DNA of 43,236 bases from Mariniblastus sp. (GTDB lineage: Bacteria; Planctomycetota; Planctomycetia; Pirellulales; Pirellulaceae). Below the pieces are notes generated by a model, which ran no database searches, had not been told where the DNA came from, and worked only from the letters and a program-made list of their open reading frames with translations. This document shows positions 17,887 to 27,382 of the stretch, piece after piece; position 1 is the first letter of the stretch, and each line of letters opens with the position of its first letter. Location: positions 1 through 43,236 of the forward strand of contig WTFU01000028.1 of assembly GCA_011523945.1 (NCBI GenBank), given 5' to 3'. Both the position numbers and the translations under genes were made by a program.

Positions 17887-19191
17887 GTGAGCGAAACGAA
17901 ACTATCCCACACCCAGAGTCAGCTAGAGTACAGTCGTGCCAAACAACTGATGCCGGGAGGTGTCAACAGTGCCGCGCGGGCTTTTGGAGCCGTTGGTGGG
18001 GAGCCAATCGTTTTTGAACGAGGAGAGGGAGCCTATCTCTTCGATATTGACGGCAACCGATACATCGATTTTATCGGCAGCTGGGGACCGATGATCTTCG
18101 GACACCAATTCCCAGCGGTCAAAGAGGCTGTCCATGCGGCAGTCGAACGCGGAACCAGCTTTGGTGCACCAACCGTTGCCGAAAACGAATTAGCCGAATT
18201 GGTAATCGATGCCGTTCCCAGCGTTGAAATGGTCCGCTTGGTAAACTCCGGTACGGAAGCAACCATGAGCGCCATTCGGCTCTCACGCGGCTACACCGGA
18301 CGTGATCTAGTTATCAAATTTTCCGGAAATTATCACGGCCACGTCGACAGTCTATTGGTCGCCGCTGGCAGCGCCGCGGCAACACTTGGCGTGCCCAACT
18401 CTCCCGGTGTGACCGAGGGCACTAGCCGCGACACATTAGTTTTACCCTATAACGACTGCGAATGTTTAACTGAAACCTTTAAGTCCCATGGCGATTCCAT
18501 CGCAGCAGTTATTCTTGAACCTGTGTGCGGAAACATGGGCTGCGTCATTCCAACGCCCGAGTTTTTACAAACGCTCCGTCAAACGACAGAGGATTCGGGT
18601 AGCGTCCTTATTTTTGATGAGGTTATGTGTGGTTTTCGCGTTGCCCGCGGCGGTGCCCAGGAACTATTTGGTATTACTCCGGATTTGACCACGATGGGGA
18701 AGATCGTCGGTGGCGGGCTTCCACTCGCCGTATTCGGAGGAAAACGCGAGATTATGCAACACGTTTTACCAGCTGGAAAAGTCTTTCAAGCAGGCACGCT
18801 GTCGGGCAACCCAATCGCAACCGCCGCTGGAATCGCAATGTTGAAAGCGTTACGAGACCAGCCACCGTATGAATACCTTGAGGGCCTCAGTCAAAGACTA
18901 GAATCCGGATTAAAAGCGGCAGCTGAAGCCCATGGAATTGAACATTGCATCCAGCGCGTTGGCAGTATGATGACACTGTTTTTCCAGAATGGCCCCGTGA
19001 CAGACTGGGAGTCTGCAGCTAAATCAAAAACGGATCAATTTTCAAAATACTTTTGGGGCTTGATCGACCACGGCGTTTACATGCCGTGCAGTCAATTCGA
19101 GGCATTATTTATCTCAGCCGCCCACACCAACAATGACATCGAACACACCATCAAGATGGCTGACCGGGTAATGAGTGAAATCGCCAGCTAG
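17887..19191 (+). CDS. hemL: Glutamate-1-semialdehyde 2,1-aminomutase
   Basis: A 434-residue PLP enzyme that converts glutamate-1-semialdehyde to 5-aminolevulinate, the C5-route entry to heme and other tetrapyrroles, in the cytoplasm. Signatures: MPGGVNSAARAF at residue 22, NSGTEATMSAIRLSRGYTGR (120-139), NYHGHVDSLLVAAGS, FDEVMCGFR with D245, and the PLP lysine K272 in TTMGKIVGGGLP. Length and motif order are normal. It starts with GTG at 17887, since no ATG lies before the conserved N-terminus. It may share a transcript with the DUF3754 gene upstream and is convergent with the TerC gene. Confidence 0.97.
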   Translation: MSETKLSHTQSQLEYSRAKQLMPGGVNSAARAFGAVGGEPIVFERGEGAYLFDIDGNRYIDFIGSWGPMIFGHQFPAVKEAVHAAVERGTSFGAPTVAENELAELVIDAVPSVEMVRLVNSGTEATMSAIRLSRGYTGRDLVIKFSGNYHGHVDSLLVAAGSAAATLGVPNSPGVTEGTSRDTLVLPYNDCECLTETFKSHGDSIAAVILEPVCGNMGCVIPTPEFLQTLRQTTEDSGSVLIFDEVMCGFRVARGGAQELFGITPDLTTMGKIVGGGLPLAVFGGKREIMQHVLPAGKVFQAGTLSGNPIATAAGIAMLKALRDQPPYEYLEGLSQRLESGLKAAAEAHGIEHCIQRVGSMMTLFFQNGPVTDWESAAKSKTDQFSKYFWGLIDHGVYMPCSQFEALFISAAHTNNDIEHTIKMADRVMSEIAS

Positions 19192-19267
19192 TCAATCCAG
19201 TCGCAACTCCTTGAAATCAGTCCACTGAACAACAGCGTTCACCAGTCACCTTTGTCATACAGATTGT

Positions 19268-20203
19268 CTACGCCTTAACTTTGTCAGTCATAAGGATTTT
19301 TTTCTGATAGCGACTTTGAACAATGTCAGTCAGCACTAACACAGCAAGGACAAAGTAGAATGTAGTCTTCGTCATCGGCTCTACTTCGCTTCCAAAGATG
19401 TTAACGTGGGCAAGGTGACCACCTTCGCTGACCAACATAATTCCAACGACGAACAGCACGAATAGTCCGAGCACTTCGTACATTCGATTTTTCTCTAAGA
19501 ATGTGGCAACGCGGTCCGAAAGCCAGACCATCATCACTCCACTAATTACGATCGCTGCGGCCATCACCCAAAAGACATCCGAAAGTGCCATTGCGCTTAA
19601 AATTGAATCGAATGAGAACACAAGATTCATCAAAACAATCCAGAAAATGACAGACACAACTGACTTCTTCTTATCCCCACCCCCGCCGTGATCGTCGTGC
19701 TCTAACCGCGTCATATGCCAGATTTCCTTCATGGCAGTGTAAATAATGAATCCACCACCCGCTAAGACAATCAGGCTATGAAGGCTAAAACTCGCTTCGA
19801 AAACCTTTAAATCAATTTTCGGCAAGGTCGTTTGTTCAAACCAGTCTTTGAGATAGACCAAAAAGCATAGCAAGCCAATACGGAGAAAAATCGCTATCCC
19901 GATTCCCCAGGATCTTACCATTTGGCGTTTTTCCACAGGAGCATGTTTCGATTCAAGCGAGATATAGAGAAGGTTGTCAAAACCCAGTACGGCCTGCAGC
20001 AAAATTAAAAATCCAAGAGTCGTCAGATTCGCCAAAAGTCCAGGAGTCGCATCTGTATCCTCAACACCTTGTGATGGAGCTACCTCTCCCGCGGTATCGG
20101 AGTCAAATCCCCACGCTTCGGTTGTCTCATTGAATAGAGAAAGTGCAACTAATCCTATCGCGGCATAAAAAGTGAATCGGTAAATAATCGAAACGTATCG
20201 CAT
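19268..20203 (-). CDS. TerC family integral membrane protein
   Basis: A 311-residue polytopic membrane protein of the TerC family. TerC members are linked to tellurite resistance and, in better-studied cases, to manganese export or metal loading of secreted proteins. Hallmarks are the paired acidic membrane motifs LGFDNLLYIS near residue 74 and VFSFDSILSAM near residue 196, with seven or so hydrophobic helices. An N-terminal helix followed by an acidic segment (about residues 30-55) could be a signal peptide. A His/Gly-rich loop (HDDHGGGGDKKK) between the two halves could bind metal. It is convergent with hemL, 76 bases apart. The substrate cannot be told from sequence. Confidence 0.9.
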   Translation of the reverse strand: MRYVSIIYRFTFYAAIGLVALSLFNETTEAWGFDSDTAGEVAPSQGVEDTDATPGLLANLTTLGFLILLQAVLGFDNLLYISLESKHAPVEKRQMVRSWGIGIAIFLRIGLLCFLVYLKDWFEQTTLPKIDLKVFEASFSLHSLIVLAGGGFIIYTAMKEIWHMTRLEHDDHGGGGDKKKSVVSVIFWIVLMNLVFSFDSILSAMALSDVFWVMAAAIVISGVMMVWLSDRVATFLEKNRMYEVLGLFVLFVVGIMLVSEGGHLAHVNIFGSEVEPMTKTTFYFVLAVLVLTDIVQSRYQKKILMTDKVKA

Positions 20204-20499
20204 TTCTTACTTCTCCCGTACTAATTCAATTCAGGCCGTGAGTTTATCAAAATCGCTGATTGTATTGCTACCCGTCCTTAAGATTAAAAATAGTTGAAAT
20301 GTATTATTGCTATTGAACCAATATCAATTCAATTCAATTCACCGGTTTTGTATTCAGGCTATAAAAACAAGAAACTGATTTTTAGCTCTAAATTAAAGTT
20401 CTCTGTTATTGATTCCCACCTGCCTCGTGTTTAATTTTGCTGGGGTGTTTATTATAATCGCATTCTTAAGTCACAAAATCCTGATGGTAAAATGGGTCA

Positions 20500-21375
20500 A
20501 TGAGCATTCTTAAGGCGGTTATTACCGCAGCTGCCCCGGACCAAAAACAACTCCCCCTGCAAAGCCTTGTAGATCAACAAGGAAAAACAAAAACCGCGCT
20601 TCAACTGATCGCTGATGAAGCCGTTGCGGCCGGCGTCGAAGAGATTGCCGTAATCATATGCCCGGGAGAGCAAGAGAATTACCTAAAGGCTGCGGGGGAG
20701 CATGCCTCTCGGCTAACCTTTATCGCCCAGGATAATCCACGCGGTTACGGGGACGCATTGCTGCGAGCGCAAAGATTTGTGGGGGACGACCGGTTTCTCC
20801 ACCTTGTGTCTGACCATGTTTACCTGAGCCAGCACCCTCGAGGATACGCTGGTCAACTAATTGATATTGCGAATGCAGAAAACTGTGCAGTCTCGACAGT
20901 ACAACCCACGCGCGAAAACCTCTTACCATTTTTTGGAACGGTTGGGGCAACAAGAATTGCCAATCGTAAGAAGCTGTATGAAATCAAATGCGTCATGGAA
21001 AAACCCACTCCAACGCAAGCAGAACAATATTTGATTGTAGCCGGCCTCCGCGCCAGCCATTACCTCTGCCTCTCAGGAATGCATATTCTGCCCCCCACGA
21101 TCATGACGCTACTCGAGAAGGAGATGCAGACGGCCAAACCCGACAGCAACCTTGCCCTATCCCCCGCGCTCGAGGAACTCGCAAAATCTGAAAGATACCT
21201 TGCGACCGAAGTGGATGGGGGACGGTACAACATTGGTGTCCAGTACGGACTGTTAAAAGCGCAGGTCGCATTGGCGTTATCGGGTAAAGACCGCGACGAG
21301 ATATTGACTGAACTACTCAACCTTGTTGCTGAAAGCAAACCAACCGCTCGTCACACCCCTTCATCGGGAGCCTAA
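20500..21375 (+). CDS. GalU-like nucleotidyltransferase with altered signature loop
   Basis: A 291-residue protein with the fold of GalU-type sugar nucleotidyltransferases, which join a sugar-1-phosphate to UTP. Supporting segments: MSILKAVITAA at the start, FIAQDNPRGYGDALLRAQRF (74-93), FLHLVSDHVYLS with the metal-binding Asp, VMEKPTPTQAEQYLIVAG, and GRYNIGVQYG near the end. The usual nucleotide-binding loop G-x-G-T-R...PK is not present: the segment reads AAAPDQKQLPLQ, shorter and without Arg or the paired glycines. It may therefore be a variant enzyme, a regulatory subunit or inactive. It ends five bases before the 1128-residue kinase/UDPGP fusion, so the two are almost certainly co-expressed. 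Confidence 0.8.
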   Translation: MSILKAVITAAAPDQKQLPLQSLVDQQGKTKTALQLIADEAVAAGVEEIAVIICPGEQENYLKAAGEHASRLTFIAQDNPRGYGDALLRAQRFVGDDRFLHLVSDHVYLSQHPRGYAGQLIDIANAENCAVSTVQPTRENLLPFFGTVGATRIANRKKLYEIKCVMEKPTPTQAEQYLIVAGLRASHYLCLSGMHILPPTIMTLLEKEMQTAKPDSNLALSPALEELAKSERYLATEVDGGRYNIGVQYGLLKAQVALALSGKDRDEILTELLNLVAESKPTARHTPSSGA

Positions 21376-21380
21376 CTCCG

Positions 21381-24300
21381 ATGAAATTGGATGCCAATCA
21401 GACAAACTCAATCACTGATAAGACAAACTCAAAACACTGGCGATCCAATCGCTTAGTCAATGTTATCGAAACCAGCGACGATGCGTTACGGAATCAATCA
21501 CTCGATAAGTTAGTTCAAGGATTAAAAGTAGAAGAGCTTTTAGTCGACTGCGCAGCACTGGATCAACTTTGGCGAACGGCCGACAACCTTTACACTCAAG
21601 TTCGCGCCCTGTTCTTCCTTTCAGCAATACACCGGTATCATTTACCAAAGAAATTCAACCGCACTCAATCCACAACGGGAAAGATACCATTTGACAGTTA
21701 CCGCCAGCTGCTCGAGCGCAGATTTATCGAGGCCATCGATTCCCTACTGCACGCTCAGTCACAAAACGGTCCGAGCGATGGAATTTCAAGCGCGTTGGCT
21801 CAGGCCTATCACGAACTTGGCTTTCAACGCTTGGCGGATCAAGTTAGAAAGAGTGTGAGAACGGTTCGGGGTAATCAATGGATGTTTCGCACAGGCCATC
21901 CTGACGATCACCCTCTAAGGTTTCGGCCAGAACTAATAGCGAGAGATCAAGTCTCGCCATCGTTTCCCATCCTCTCGGAAACAACTGCAGTCAGAATGGA
22001 CTTTTCCCACAGCGGTTGGAGCGATATTTTTTTCCTCGGAATGGATTTTCCTGCTGGTGCAAAAGTAATCAACGCTTCGATTAATCTTGGCGTCGTCGAC
22101 CGGGACGAGCAACCGCGACCGCCAATTGAATGTTATCTCCGGGTTATTGACCGACCTGTCCTTCGTTTAGTTAGCGTTGACCTAAAATCCACCGCAGAGA
22201 TTCAAGCAATCAGTGAAGTGTTTGACTTTGCCGCAGACTACCTCGGACTGTTAAAGGCTGCTGTGATTGCCTCCGGCATTGTTCCCGCCGGCATGGACGG
22301 TTGCGGCGAGCCAATTCAGCCTCTCCTCGAACGCCTTGTTGGCCCCGGTTTAGGAATTGAAATAGTCAGCAAAGTCAACGACATCCCCAAAGGCTCCCGA
22401 CTTGCCGTTTCAACTAATTTACTCGGTTCATTAATCTCACTTTGCATGCGAGCGACCGGACAAGTCTCTGCACTCGCAGGCAAACTTACCGAACCAGACC
22501 GCAGAATCATTGCGGCTCGGGCGATTCTTGGCGAGTGGATCGGGGGATCCGGCGGCGGCTGGCAGGATTCTGGTGGAGTTTGGCCTGGTATCAAATTGAT
22601 TGAAGGAGCCGAAGCGACCGAATCAGACCCCGAGTGGGAAATTAGTCGTGGACGTTTACTTCCTCGCCATTCCATTTTTGGACTGGACGAAATTTCACAG
22701 GAAACTCGGAAAAAACTACAAGAAAGTTTAGTACTCGTCCATGGTGGAATGGCCCAAAATGTCGGACCGATTTTAGAGATGGTCACCGAAAAGTACCTTC
22801 TTCGCTCAGCGGAGGAATGGCAGGCCAGGATTGAGGCAATTGAACTACTCGAAGAAATCAAGACGGCCTTGTTGGCCGGTGACATCCGTGCGGTCGGAAA
22901 AGCTACACACCGGAATTTCCACGGACCACTCCAAAAAATCATTCCGTGGTGCACCAACCTTTTCACTAACACGCTGATTAAAAAATGCCAAACAACCTTT
23001 GGTGAACAGTTCTGGGGTTTTTGGATGTTGGGCGGTATGGCCGGCGGCGGCATGGGCTTTATTTTCGATCCTGCCGTTAAGAAAGAAGCCCAAAAATGGT
23101 TAAAGGACACCCTGCAATCCACCAAAAAAGAATTCGAATCTCGGCTACCCTTCGCAATGGAACCGGTTGTCTATGATTTTGAAATCAACGACCAAGGTAC
23201 CTTCGGTACATTAACGCCCGCCGCCAATGCCCAAATGCCCTATGAATATTATGCGTTGTTGGTTCCAGAATGGCTGAAACTGGAACCGAGGGATTTATCT
23301 GCACTTTCCCGGTTTGAAATGGAAACATTGGGAGCGGAATACCGAGCAAAGGCAGACGCTTCAAAATTTCGAATTTTAGTAGAGAGCATTCTACCGGAGA
23401 GGGATAGCGAATCCGAGGCGTCCGAGTCACTCGCCGATTTATTAAACCGTTATGGCTTTGATCGTGAACAACATGAGCAAATCCGCGCCGATTTGAAATC
23501 AGGTCGATACGGACTTGCTCAAAATCGACTGCCAATCAACACGAGCATCGAAGATGTCTCACCCACTGACGTGCTTGACACTTGCAATGCGATTAACCAA
23601 ACACACGTAGATCTCGGCTCGGACGCTATTCGCAACGGCCGGGTTGCTGTGGTCACACTTGCCGCGGGCGTCGGCAGCCGTTGGACCGAAGGAGCCGGGG
23701 TCGTCAAAGGCTTGTACCCATTTCATCAATTCGCCGGTAAGCACCGTAGTTTTCTTGAAGTTCACCTTGCCAAAAGCAAAAAGATCGGACGCGAGTACGA
23801 CCGTCACTTCCCCCATGTCATCACGACCGGATACCTCACCGATCAACCGATCCAACAACACCTCACTAAATTCTCAAACTATCACTATCCCGGGGACGTC
23901 TTGATCTCGCCCGGACAATATGTCGGTTTGCGGACCATTCCGATGATGCGGGACCTTCAGTTTCAATGGGAAGAAATGCCGCAACAGATGCTTGATGAAC
24001 AACAGGAGAAAATGCGGGCAAGTCAAAGGTCGTCCCTGATCGCATGGGCTCGGCAAACCGGCGAAGGCCTTGACTATCGCGACAACTCACCGTTGCAATG
24101 CCTACATCCAGTTGGACACTGGTATGAGATTCCTAATTTAATCCGCAACGGAACGCTAAAAAGATTATTGGATGACCACCCGCAACTTGAAACGCTGCTA
24201 CTCCACAACGTTGACACACTCGGAGCCAACGTAGACCCGGGTTTATTGGGCGTGCATCTTGAAAGCAAAAATTGTTTATCCTTCGAAGTCATTGCAAGAC

Positions 24301-24767
24301 GTTTAGAGGATCGCGGTGGAGGCTTGGCCCGAGTTAATGGCCAACCGAGACTGCTTGAAGGTCTTTCGATGCCCAGAGAAGAAGACGAATTCAAATTGTC
24401 TTTTTACAACTCGATGACAACCTGGATCGACTTAGATCGCTTGCTTCACGTTTTTGGACTCAACCGAGACGATTTAGATAATACCGTGAAAGTAGATGCA
24501 TCGATTCGGCAGTTGAGTAGCCGCATGCCAACTTACATTACAATCAAGGACGTGAAAAAAAGATGGGGACACGGCCAAGAAGATATTTTCCCCGTCTCGC
24601 AATTTGAGAAACTTTGGAGCGACATGTCAGGTTTACCTGAAATCACGGCAAATTACTTTGTCGTCCCGCTCGCCCGGGGTCAGCAATTAAAACAACAAGC
24701 GCAACTCGATGCCTGGCTGAGAGATGGTACCGCTGAATATGTAAACGCCATTTGCGACTGGGATTGA
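21381..24767 (+). CDS. Fusion of GHMP-kinase-like and UDPGP-type sugar nucleotidyltransferase modules
   Basis: A 1128-residue cytoplasmic protein with two recognisable modules. Residues 1-200 are helical and unassigned. Residues about 203-565 resemble GHMP sugar kinases of the fucokinase/heptose-kinase type: RMDFSHSGWSD (205-215), the ATP loop region IPKGSRLAVSTNLLGS (335-350), GGWQDSGGVWPG (392-403), VLVHGGMAQN and the Gly-rich GGMAGGGMGF (551-560). The ATP loop is degenerate compared with the usual GSGLGTSSAL. Residues about 750-1128 form a UDPGP-type transferase: VTLAAGVGSRW (758-768), HPVGHWYE (909-916) and LLHNVDTLGANVDP (940-953), close to UGPase-type motifs. The expected role is phosphorylation of a sugar followed by activation with UTP. 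The domain order is the reverse of FKP-type bifunctional enzymes. The gene starts five bases after the GalU-like gene. Confidence 0.75.
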   Translation: MKLDANQTNSITDKTNSKHWRSNRLVNVIETSDDALRNQSLDKLVQGLKVEELLVDCAALDQLWRTADNLYTQVRALFFLSAIHRYHLPKKFNRTQSTTGKIPFDSYRQLLERRFIEAIDSLLHAQSQNGPSDGISSALAQAYHELGFQRLADQVRKSVRTVRGNQWMFRTGHPDDHPLRFRPELIARDQVSPSFPILSETTAVRMDFSHSGWSDIFFLGMDFPAGAKVINASINLGVVDRDEQPRPPIECYLRVIDRPVLRLVSVDLKSTAEIQAISEVFDFAADYLGLLKAAVIASGIVPAGMDGCGEPIQPLLERLVGPGLGIEIVSKVNDIPKGSRLAVSTNLLGSLISLCMRATGQVSALAGKLTEPDRRIIAARAILGEWIGGSGGGWQDSGGVWPGIKLIEGAEATESDPEWEISRGRLLPRHSIFGLDEISQETRKKLQESLVLVHGGMAQNVGPILEMVTEKYLLRSAEEWQARIEAIELLEEIKTALLAGDIRAVGKATHRNFHGPLQKIIPWCTNLFTNTLIKKCQTTFGEQFWGFWMLGGMAGGGMGFIFDPAVKKEAQKWLKDTLQSTKKEFESRLPFAMEPVVYDFEINDQGTFGTLTPAANAQMPYEYYALLVPEWLKLEPRDLSALSRFEMETLGAEYRAKADASKFRILVESILPERDSESEASESLADLLNRYGFDREQHEQIRADLKSGRYGLAQNRLPINTSIEDVSPTDVLDTCNAINQTHVDLGSDAIRNGRVAVVTLAAGVGSRWTEGAGVVKGLYPFHQFAGKHRSFLEVHLAKSKKIGREYDRHFPHVITTGYLTDQPIQQHLTKFSNYHYPGDVLISPGQYVGLRTIPMMRDLQFQWEEMPQQMLDEQQEKMRASQRSSLIAWARQTGEGLDYRDNSPLQCLHPVGHWYEIPNLIRNGTLKRLLDDHPQLETLLLHNVDTLGANVDPGLLGVHLESKNCLSFEVIARRLEDRGGGLARVNGQPRLLEGLSMPREEDEFKLSFYNSMTTWIDLDRLLHVFGLNRDDLDNTVKVDASIRQLSSRMPTYITIKDVKKRWGHGQEDIFPVSQFEKLWSDMSGLPEITANYFVVPLARGQQLKQQAQLDAWLRDGTAEYVNAICDWD

Positions 24768-24808
24768 TTGCTACCCTTAATTAATAGGCTGGTGTGGTTA
24801 ACACCCAA

Positions 24809-25447
24809 TTAGCGGGCACCGCCTGTCGAGGTCTTCGAAGGCTCCATTACAAGACAGCAGACTCCATAAACTATCGCTACAAATCCCAAAAGAACCAAGT
24901 TCATTAATGCTCCCTGAACTATCGTAGCGCTAAAGCTAAACATTGTCATTGGTGCGAAATCTTGGGAAGGCGCGTTCATCATATTCCCCGCGCCCGGGTA
25001 AAATAGACCCAACAGCGCGCCCCCACAGACTGTAGAGACAAACCCCAAATACATATCCAATGGGGCTAACACTGGGAACAAGGAAAATATAATTCGGGTT
25101 ATATAACCAATTCTCACCGCTCGCCTAAAAATTCGATCCTGCAACACCCGCTGAACAAAAGCTGTACATTCGACCAACGTATAGCCTACGACATAGCAAA
25201 AAATCCCAACCACCATTCCGACAATTCCACCCAACGTGGCTTCGGTAATCATTAGGCCAAAAAAGAAACTTGGAATAGCGCACAAATAGCAAACCAGAAA
25301 CCACTTACCGAATATCCATGGCAAACTCTTTCTCTGATAAGGCTGCTCATCGGACTGCATGCCCATGGCCGCGTATTGCGTCGAAACTTGATACGGGTTG
25401 GCGGCGGCAAACGGATTGTCGGATTCTTGTTCGGTATTTTCGTTCAT
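24809..25447 (-). CDS. Polytopic membrane protein, unknown function
   Basis: A 212-residue integral membrane protein that I do not recognise. The first 45 residues are polar and contain NPFAAANPYQ, a type of N-terminal NPYQ motif common in small planctomycete membrane proteins. About five hydrophobic segments follow (near residues 49-68, 71-94, 113-131, 133-150 and 171-199), with a basic loop at 100-112 that suggests a cytoplasmic side. No catalytic motif is visible. It is convergent with the kinase/UDPGP fusion gene and lies 180 bases downstream of rsmA on the same strand, so it may be the last gene of the ribE-rsmA transcript or be separately expressed. Confidence 0.72.
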   Translation of the reverse strand: MNENTEQESDNPFAAANPYQVSTQYAAMGMQSDEQPYQRKSLPWIFGKWFLVCYLCAIPSFFFGLMITEATLGGIVGMVVGIFCYVVGYTLVECTAFVQRVLQDRIFRRAVRIGYITRIIFSLFPVLAPLDMYLGFVSTVCGGALLGLFYPGAGNMMNAPSQDFAPMTMFSFSATIVQGALMNLVLLGFVAIVYGVCCLVMEPSKTSTGGAR

Positions 25448-25627
25448 TTGCTCGACTCAAAAAAACGGAATGAAATCCTATTTGAGAACTCTCAGTTAAT
25501 CCTGGAATCGAAGTATAATTTTAGACGCCTAAAATGCGACACGAAATAAAAATCTAGCAAACAATTTACGGCGCGGTAACATTGGGAATCGGAAAATTCG
25601 GTGCAATTAAGCTGCGAGTAAATCTAT

Positions 25628-26572
25628 TTAGCTTTGATTGGCAAGCTTCGGATTTCGTTCCCCAGTCACTTTGACCAATTTCTGACGGAAAGCATTACAC
25701 AGCAACTGCATCTGCTTAACATCGAGTTGCTCCGTTCGTGCGTCGGCTCCGTGGCCTAACTCAAAAAGCACCTGATCGACATCCGTCTTCGTCAGCTGAT
25801 CTTTAAATGCGCTGACGGCGACCGAACGCATAAACTTGCGCCGATGAAAAAACATTGCCCTGACGAACGCATAGAAGAAATCTAAATCTTCAAATTGCTC
25901 ACGTCGCTCTGGAAAGTGCTCAATGTGAATAATGGCAGAATCAACCTTGGGACGCGGCCAAAAAACTTTCGGAGACATGATGCGAACAATCTCAACATCA
26001 CAAATACTCTGCACCCAAATACTCAAGGCCCCGTAATCTTTCGACCCCGGCCCCGCTACCAATCGGTCAGCAAGCTCCTTTTGAATGGTGACCGTCATCG
26101 TTTTTGGAACGATTTCGGAACGCAGCAAGTTTGAAATGATTGGCGTTGCAACATTATACGGCAGGTTGGCGGCTAACTTAAACACACGACCATCACCTTC
26201 TTGCATGTGGTGCTTAATCGCAGCGATCACTTCAGGAGCAAACTGGTTTTTATTCTTTAACGCATCCTGCTTGAGCATCTGTATGTTGTCAAATACCTCT
26301 AATTCCTCGGATGCCATCTGGTAAAGATATTCATCAATTTCAACCGTAATCACCTGCGCTGCCTGCTCCGCAAACAAGCCCGTTAGCGAACCCATCCCCG
26401 TTCCAATTTCTAGAACGACGTCGTTTGAATTCAATTGCGCACTTTTTGCAAGAAGATTCAACAGGTTGAGATCGATTAAAAAGTTCTGACCATGCCGTTT
26501 GTTCGGATTTAAACCGACTTCTTCAAAGCGTCTTGATAGATACGAAACCGTCTGTCGATTGACTTTAGCCAT
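25628..26572 (-). CDS. rsmA: 16S rRNA dimethyladenosine transferase
   Basis: A 314-residue KsgA/RsmA methyltransferase, which dimethylates two adjacent adenines near the 3' end of 16S rRNA using S-adenosylmethionine during small-subunit assembly. Seen: KRHGQNFL (26-33), the SAM-binding VVLEIGTGMGSLT (52-64), acidic VEIDEYLY, the catalytic NLPYNVATPII (136-146), and the RRKFMRS segment in the C-terminal helical domain. It is somewhat longer than the usual 260-280 residues, with the extra length at the C-terminus. It starts five bases after ribE on the same strand, so the two form an operon. Confidence 0.95.
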   Translation of the reverse strand: MAKVNRQTVSYLSRRFEEVGLNPNKRHGQNFLIDLNLLNLLAKSAQLNSNDVVLEIGTGMGSLTGLFAEQAAQVITVEIDEYLYQMASEELEVFDNIQMLKQDALKNKNQFAPEVIAAIKHHMQEGDGRVFKLAANLPYNVATPIISNLLRSEIVPKTMTVTIQKELADRLVAGPGSKDYGALSIWVQSICDVEIVRIMSPKVFWPRPKVDSAIIHIEHFPERREQFEDLDFFYAFVRAMFFHRRKFMRSVAVSAFKDQLTKTDVDQVLFELGHGADARTEQLDVKQMQLLCNAFRQKLVKVTGERNPKLANQS

Positions 26573-26577
26573 AATAC

Positions 26578-27168
26578 TTACTTGCGTTCTAGTTGTTGCT
26601 GGACATACTTCGCCAGCAAATCAGTTTCAATATTTACGTTGTCCCCAACCGTCCGGCGCCCCAGCGTTGTGACGTCCAGCGTGTGAGGAATCAGCGCCAC
26701 ACTAAACCGCTCTTCTTCGACATCAACCAACGTCAGGCTGATCCCATCGACCGTCACCGAGCCTTTCGAGGCCATCTGCCGAGTAAGTTCTGCGGGAATC
26801 TTAAACCAAAATTTCGCCCATTCTCCGTCTTGGCAGATTTCGTCAACCAATCCGAGACCATCGACATGCCCCGAGACATAATGACCCCCCATTCGCTGAC
26901 CGACTTGAAGCGATCGCTCTAAATTGACCTCAGAGCCGGGGACCAGATCACCAAGATTTGTTCGCTTTAATGTCTCTTCGCCTGCCTGAAATGTGAGGCA
27001 AGATTCATTGATTTCCACCACCGTAAGACAACATCCATTGATGGCGATACTGTCTCCAAGTGCGACGCCATCAGAAACAAGCGGTCCTCTGACCATCAGA
27101 TCAGCAGAACTCCCCTGAATCGAAATAGATTCGACAATGCCCTTTTCTTCGACTAGTCCGGTGAACAA
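26578..27168 (-). CDS. ribE: Riboflavin synthase, alpha subunit
   Basis: A 196-residue riboflavin synthase that dismutates two 6,7-dimethyl-8-ribityllumazine molecules to riboflavin plus a pyrimidine, the last step of the pathway. The protein shows the expected internal duplication of two lumazine-binding barrels: MFTGLVEEKGIVESI and AINGCCLTVVEI in the first, MGGHYVSGHVDG and TVDGISLTLVDVEEERF in the second. It ends with the short helix TDLLAKYVQQQLE. Length is normal. It is the first gene of a pair with rsmA. The 200-base leader was checked for the conserved core of an FMN riboswitch and none was seen, so regulation by FMN is not supported. Confidence 0.96.
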   Translation of the reverse strand: MFTGLVEEKGIVESISIQGSSADLMVRGPLVSDGVALGDSIAINGCCLTVVEINESCLTFQAGEETLKRTNLGDLVPGSEVNLERSLQVGQRMGGHYVSGHVDGLGLVDEICQDGEWAKFWFKIPAELTRQMASKGSVTVDGISLTLVDVEEERFSVALIPHTLDVTTLGRRTVGDNVNIETDLLAKYVQQQLERK

Positions 27169-27382
27169 ACTTCTAACCCTTTAACTAACAAGTGCCAACC
27201 CAATAGGCTTTCACTGCACAACTTTGCCATCCAACTCCGCAAAGTAGAAGCCAAAAAGCCGTTTTTTTCAATGACAAATCACCGGGATCCTTACTCAGAA
27301 AGGTTTCTTTCCCATTGAGATCGCTATAATCGAGGGCGTTATTAAAAACCGAAGTTCACTCACCCAACCCACATCAAAACCA

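Noticed and set aside
27169-27382. FMN riboswitch before ribE
   Set aside because: Read on the minus strand, the conserved core of the FMN element is not present.
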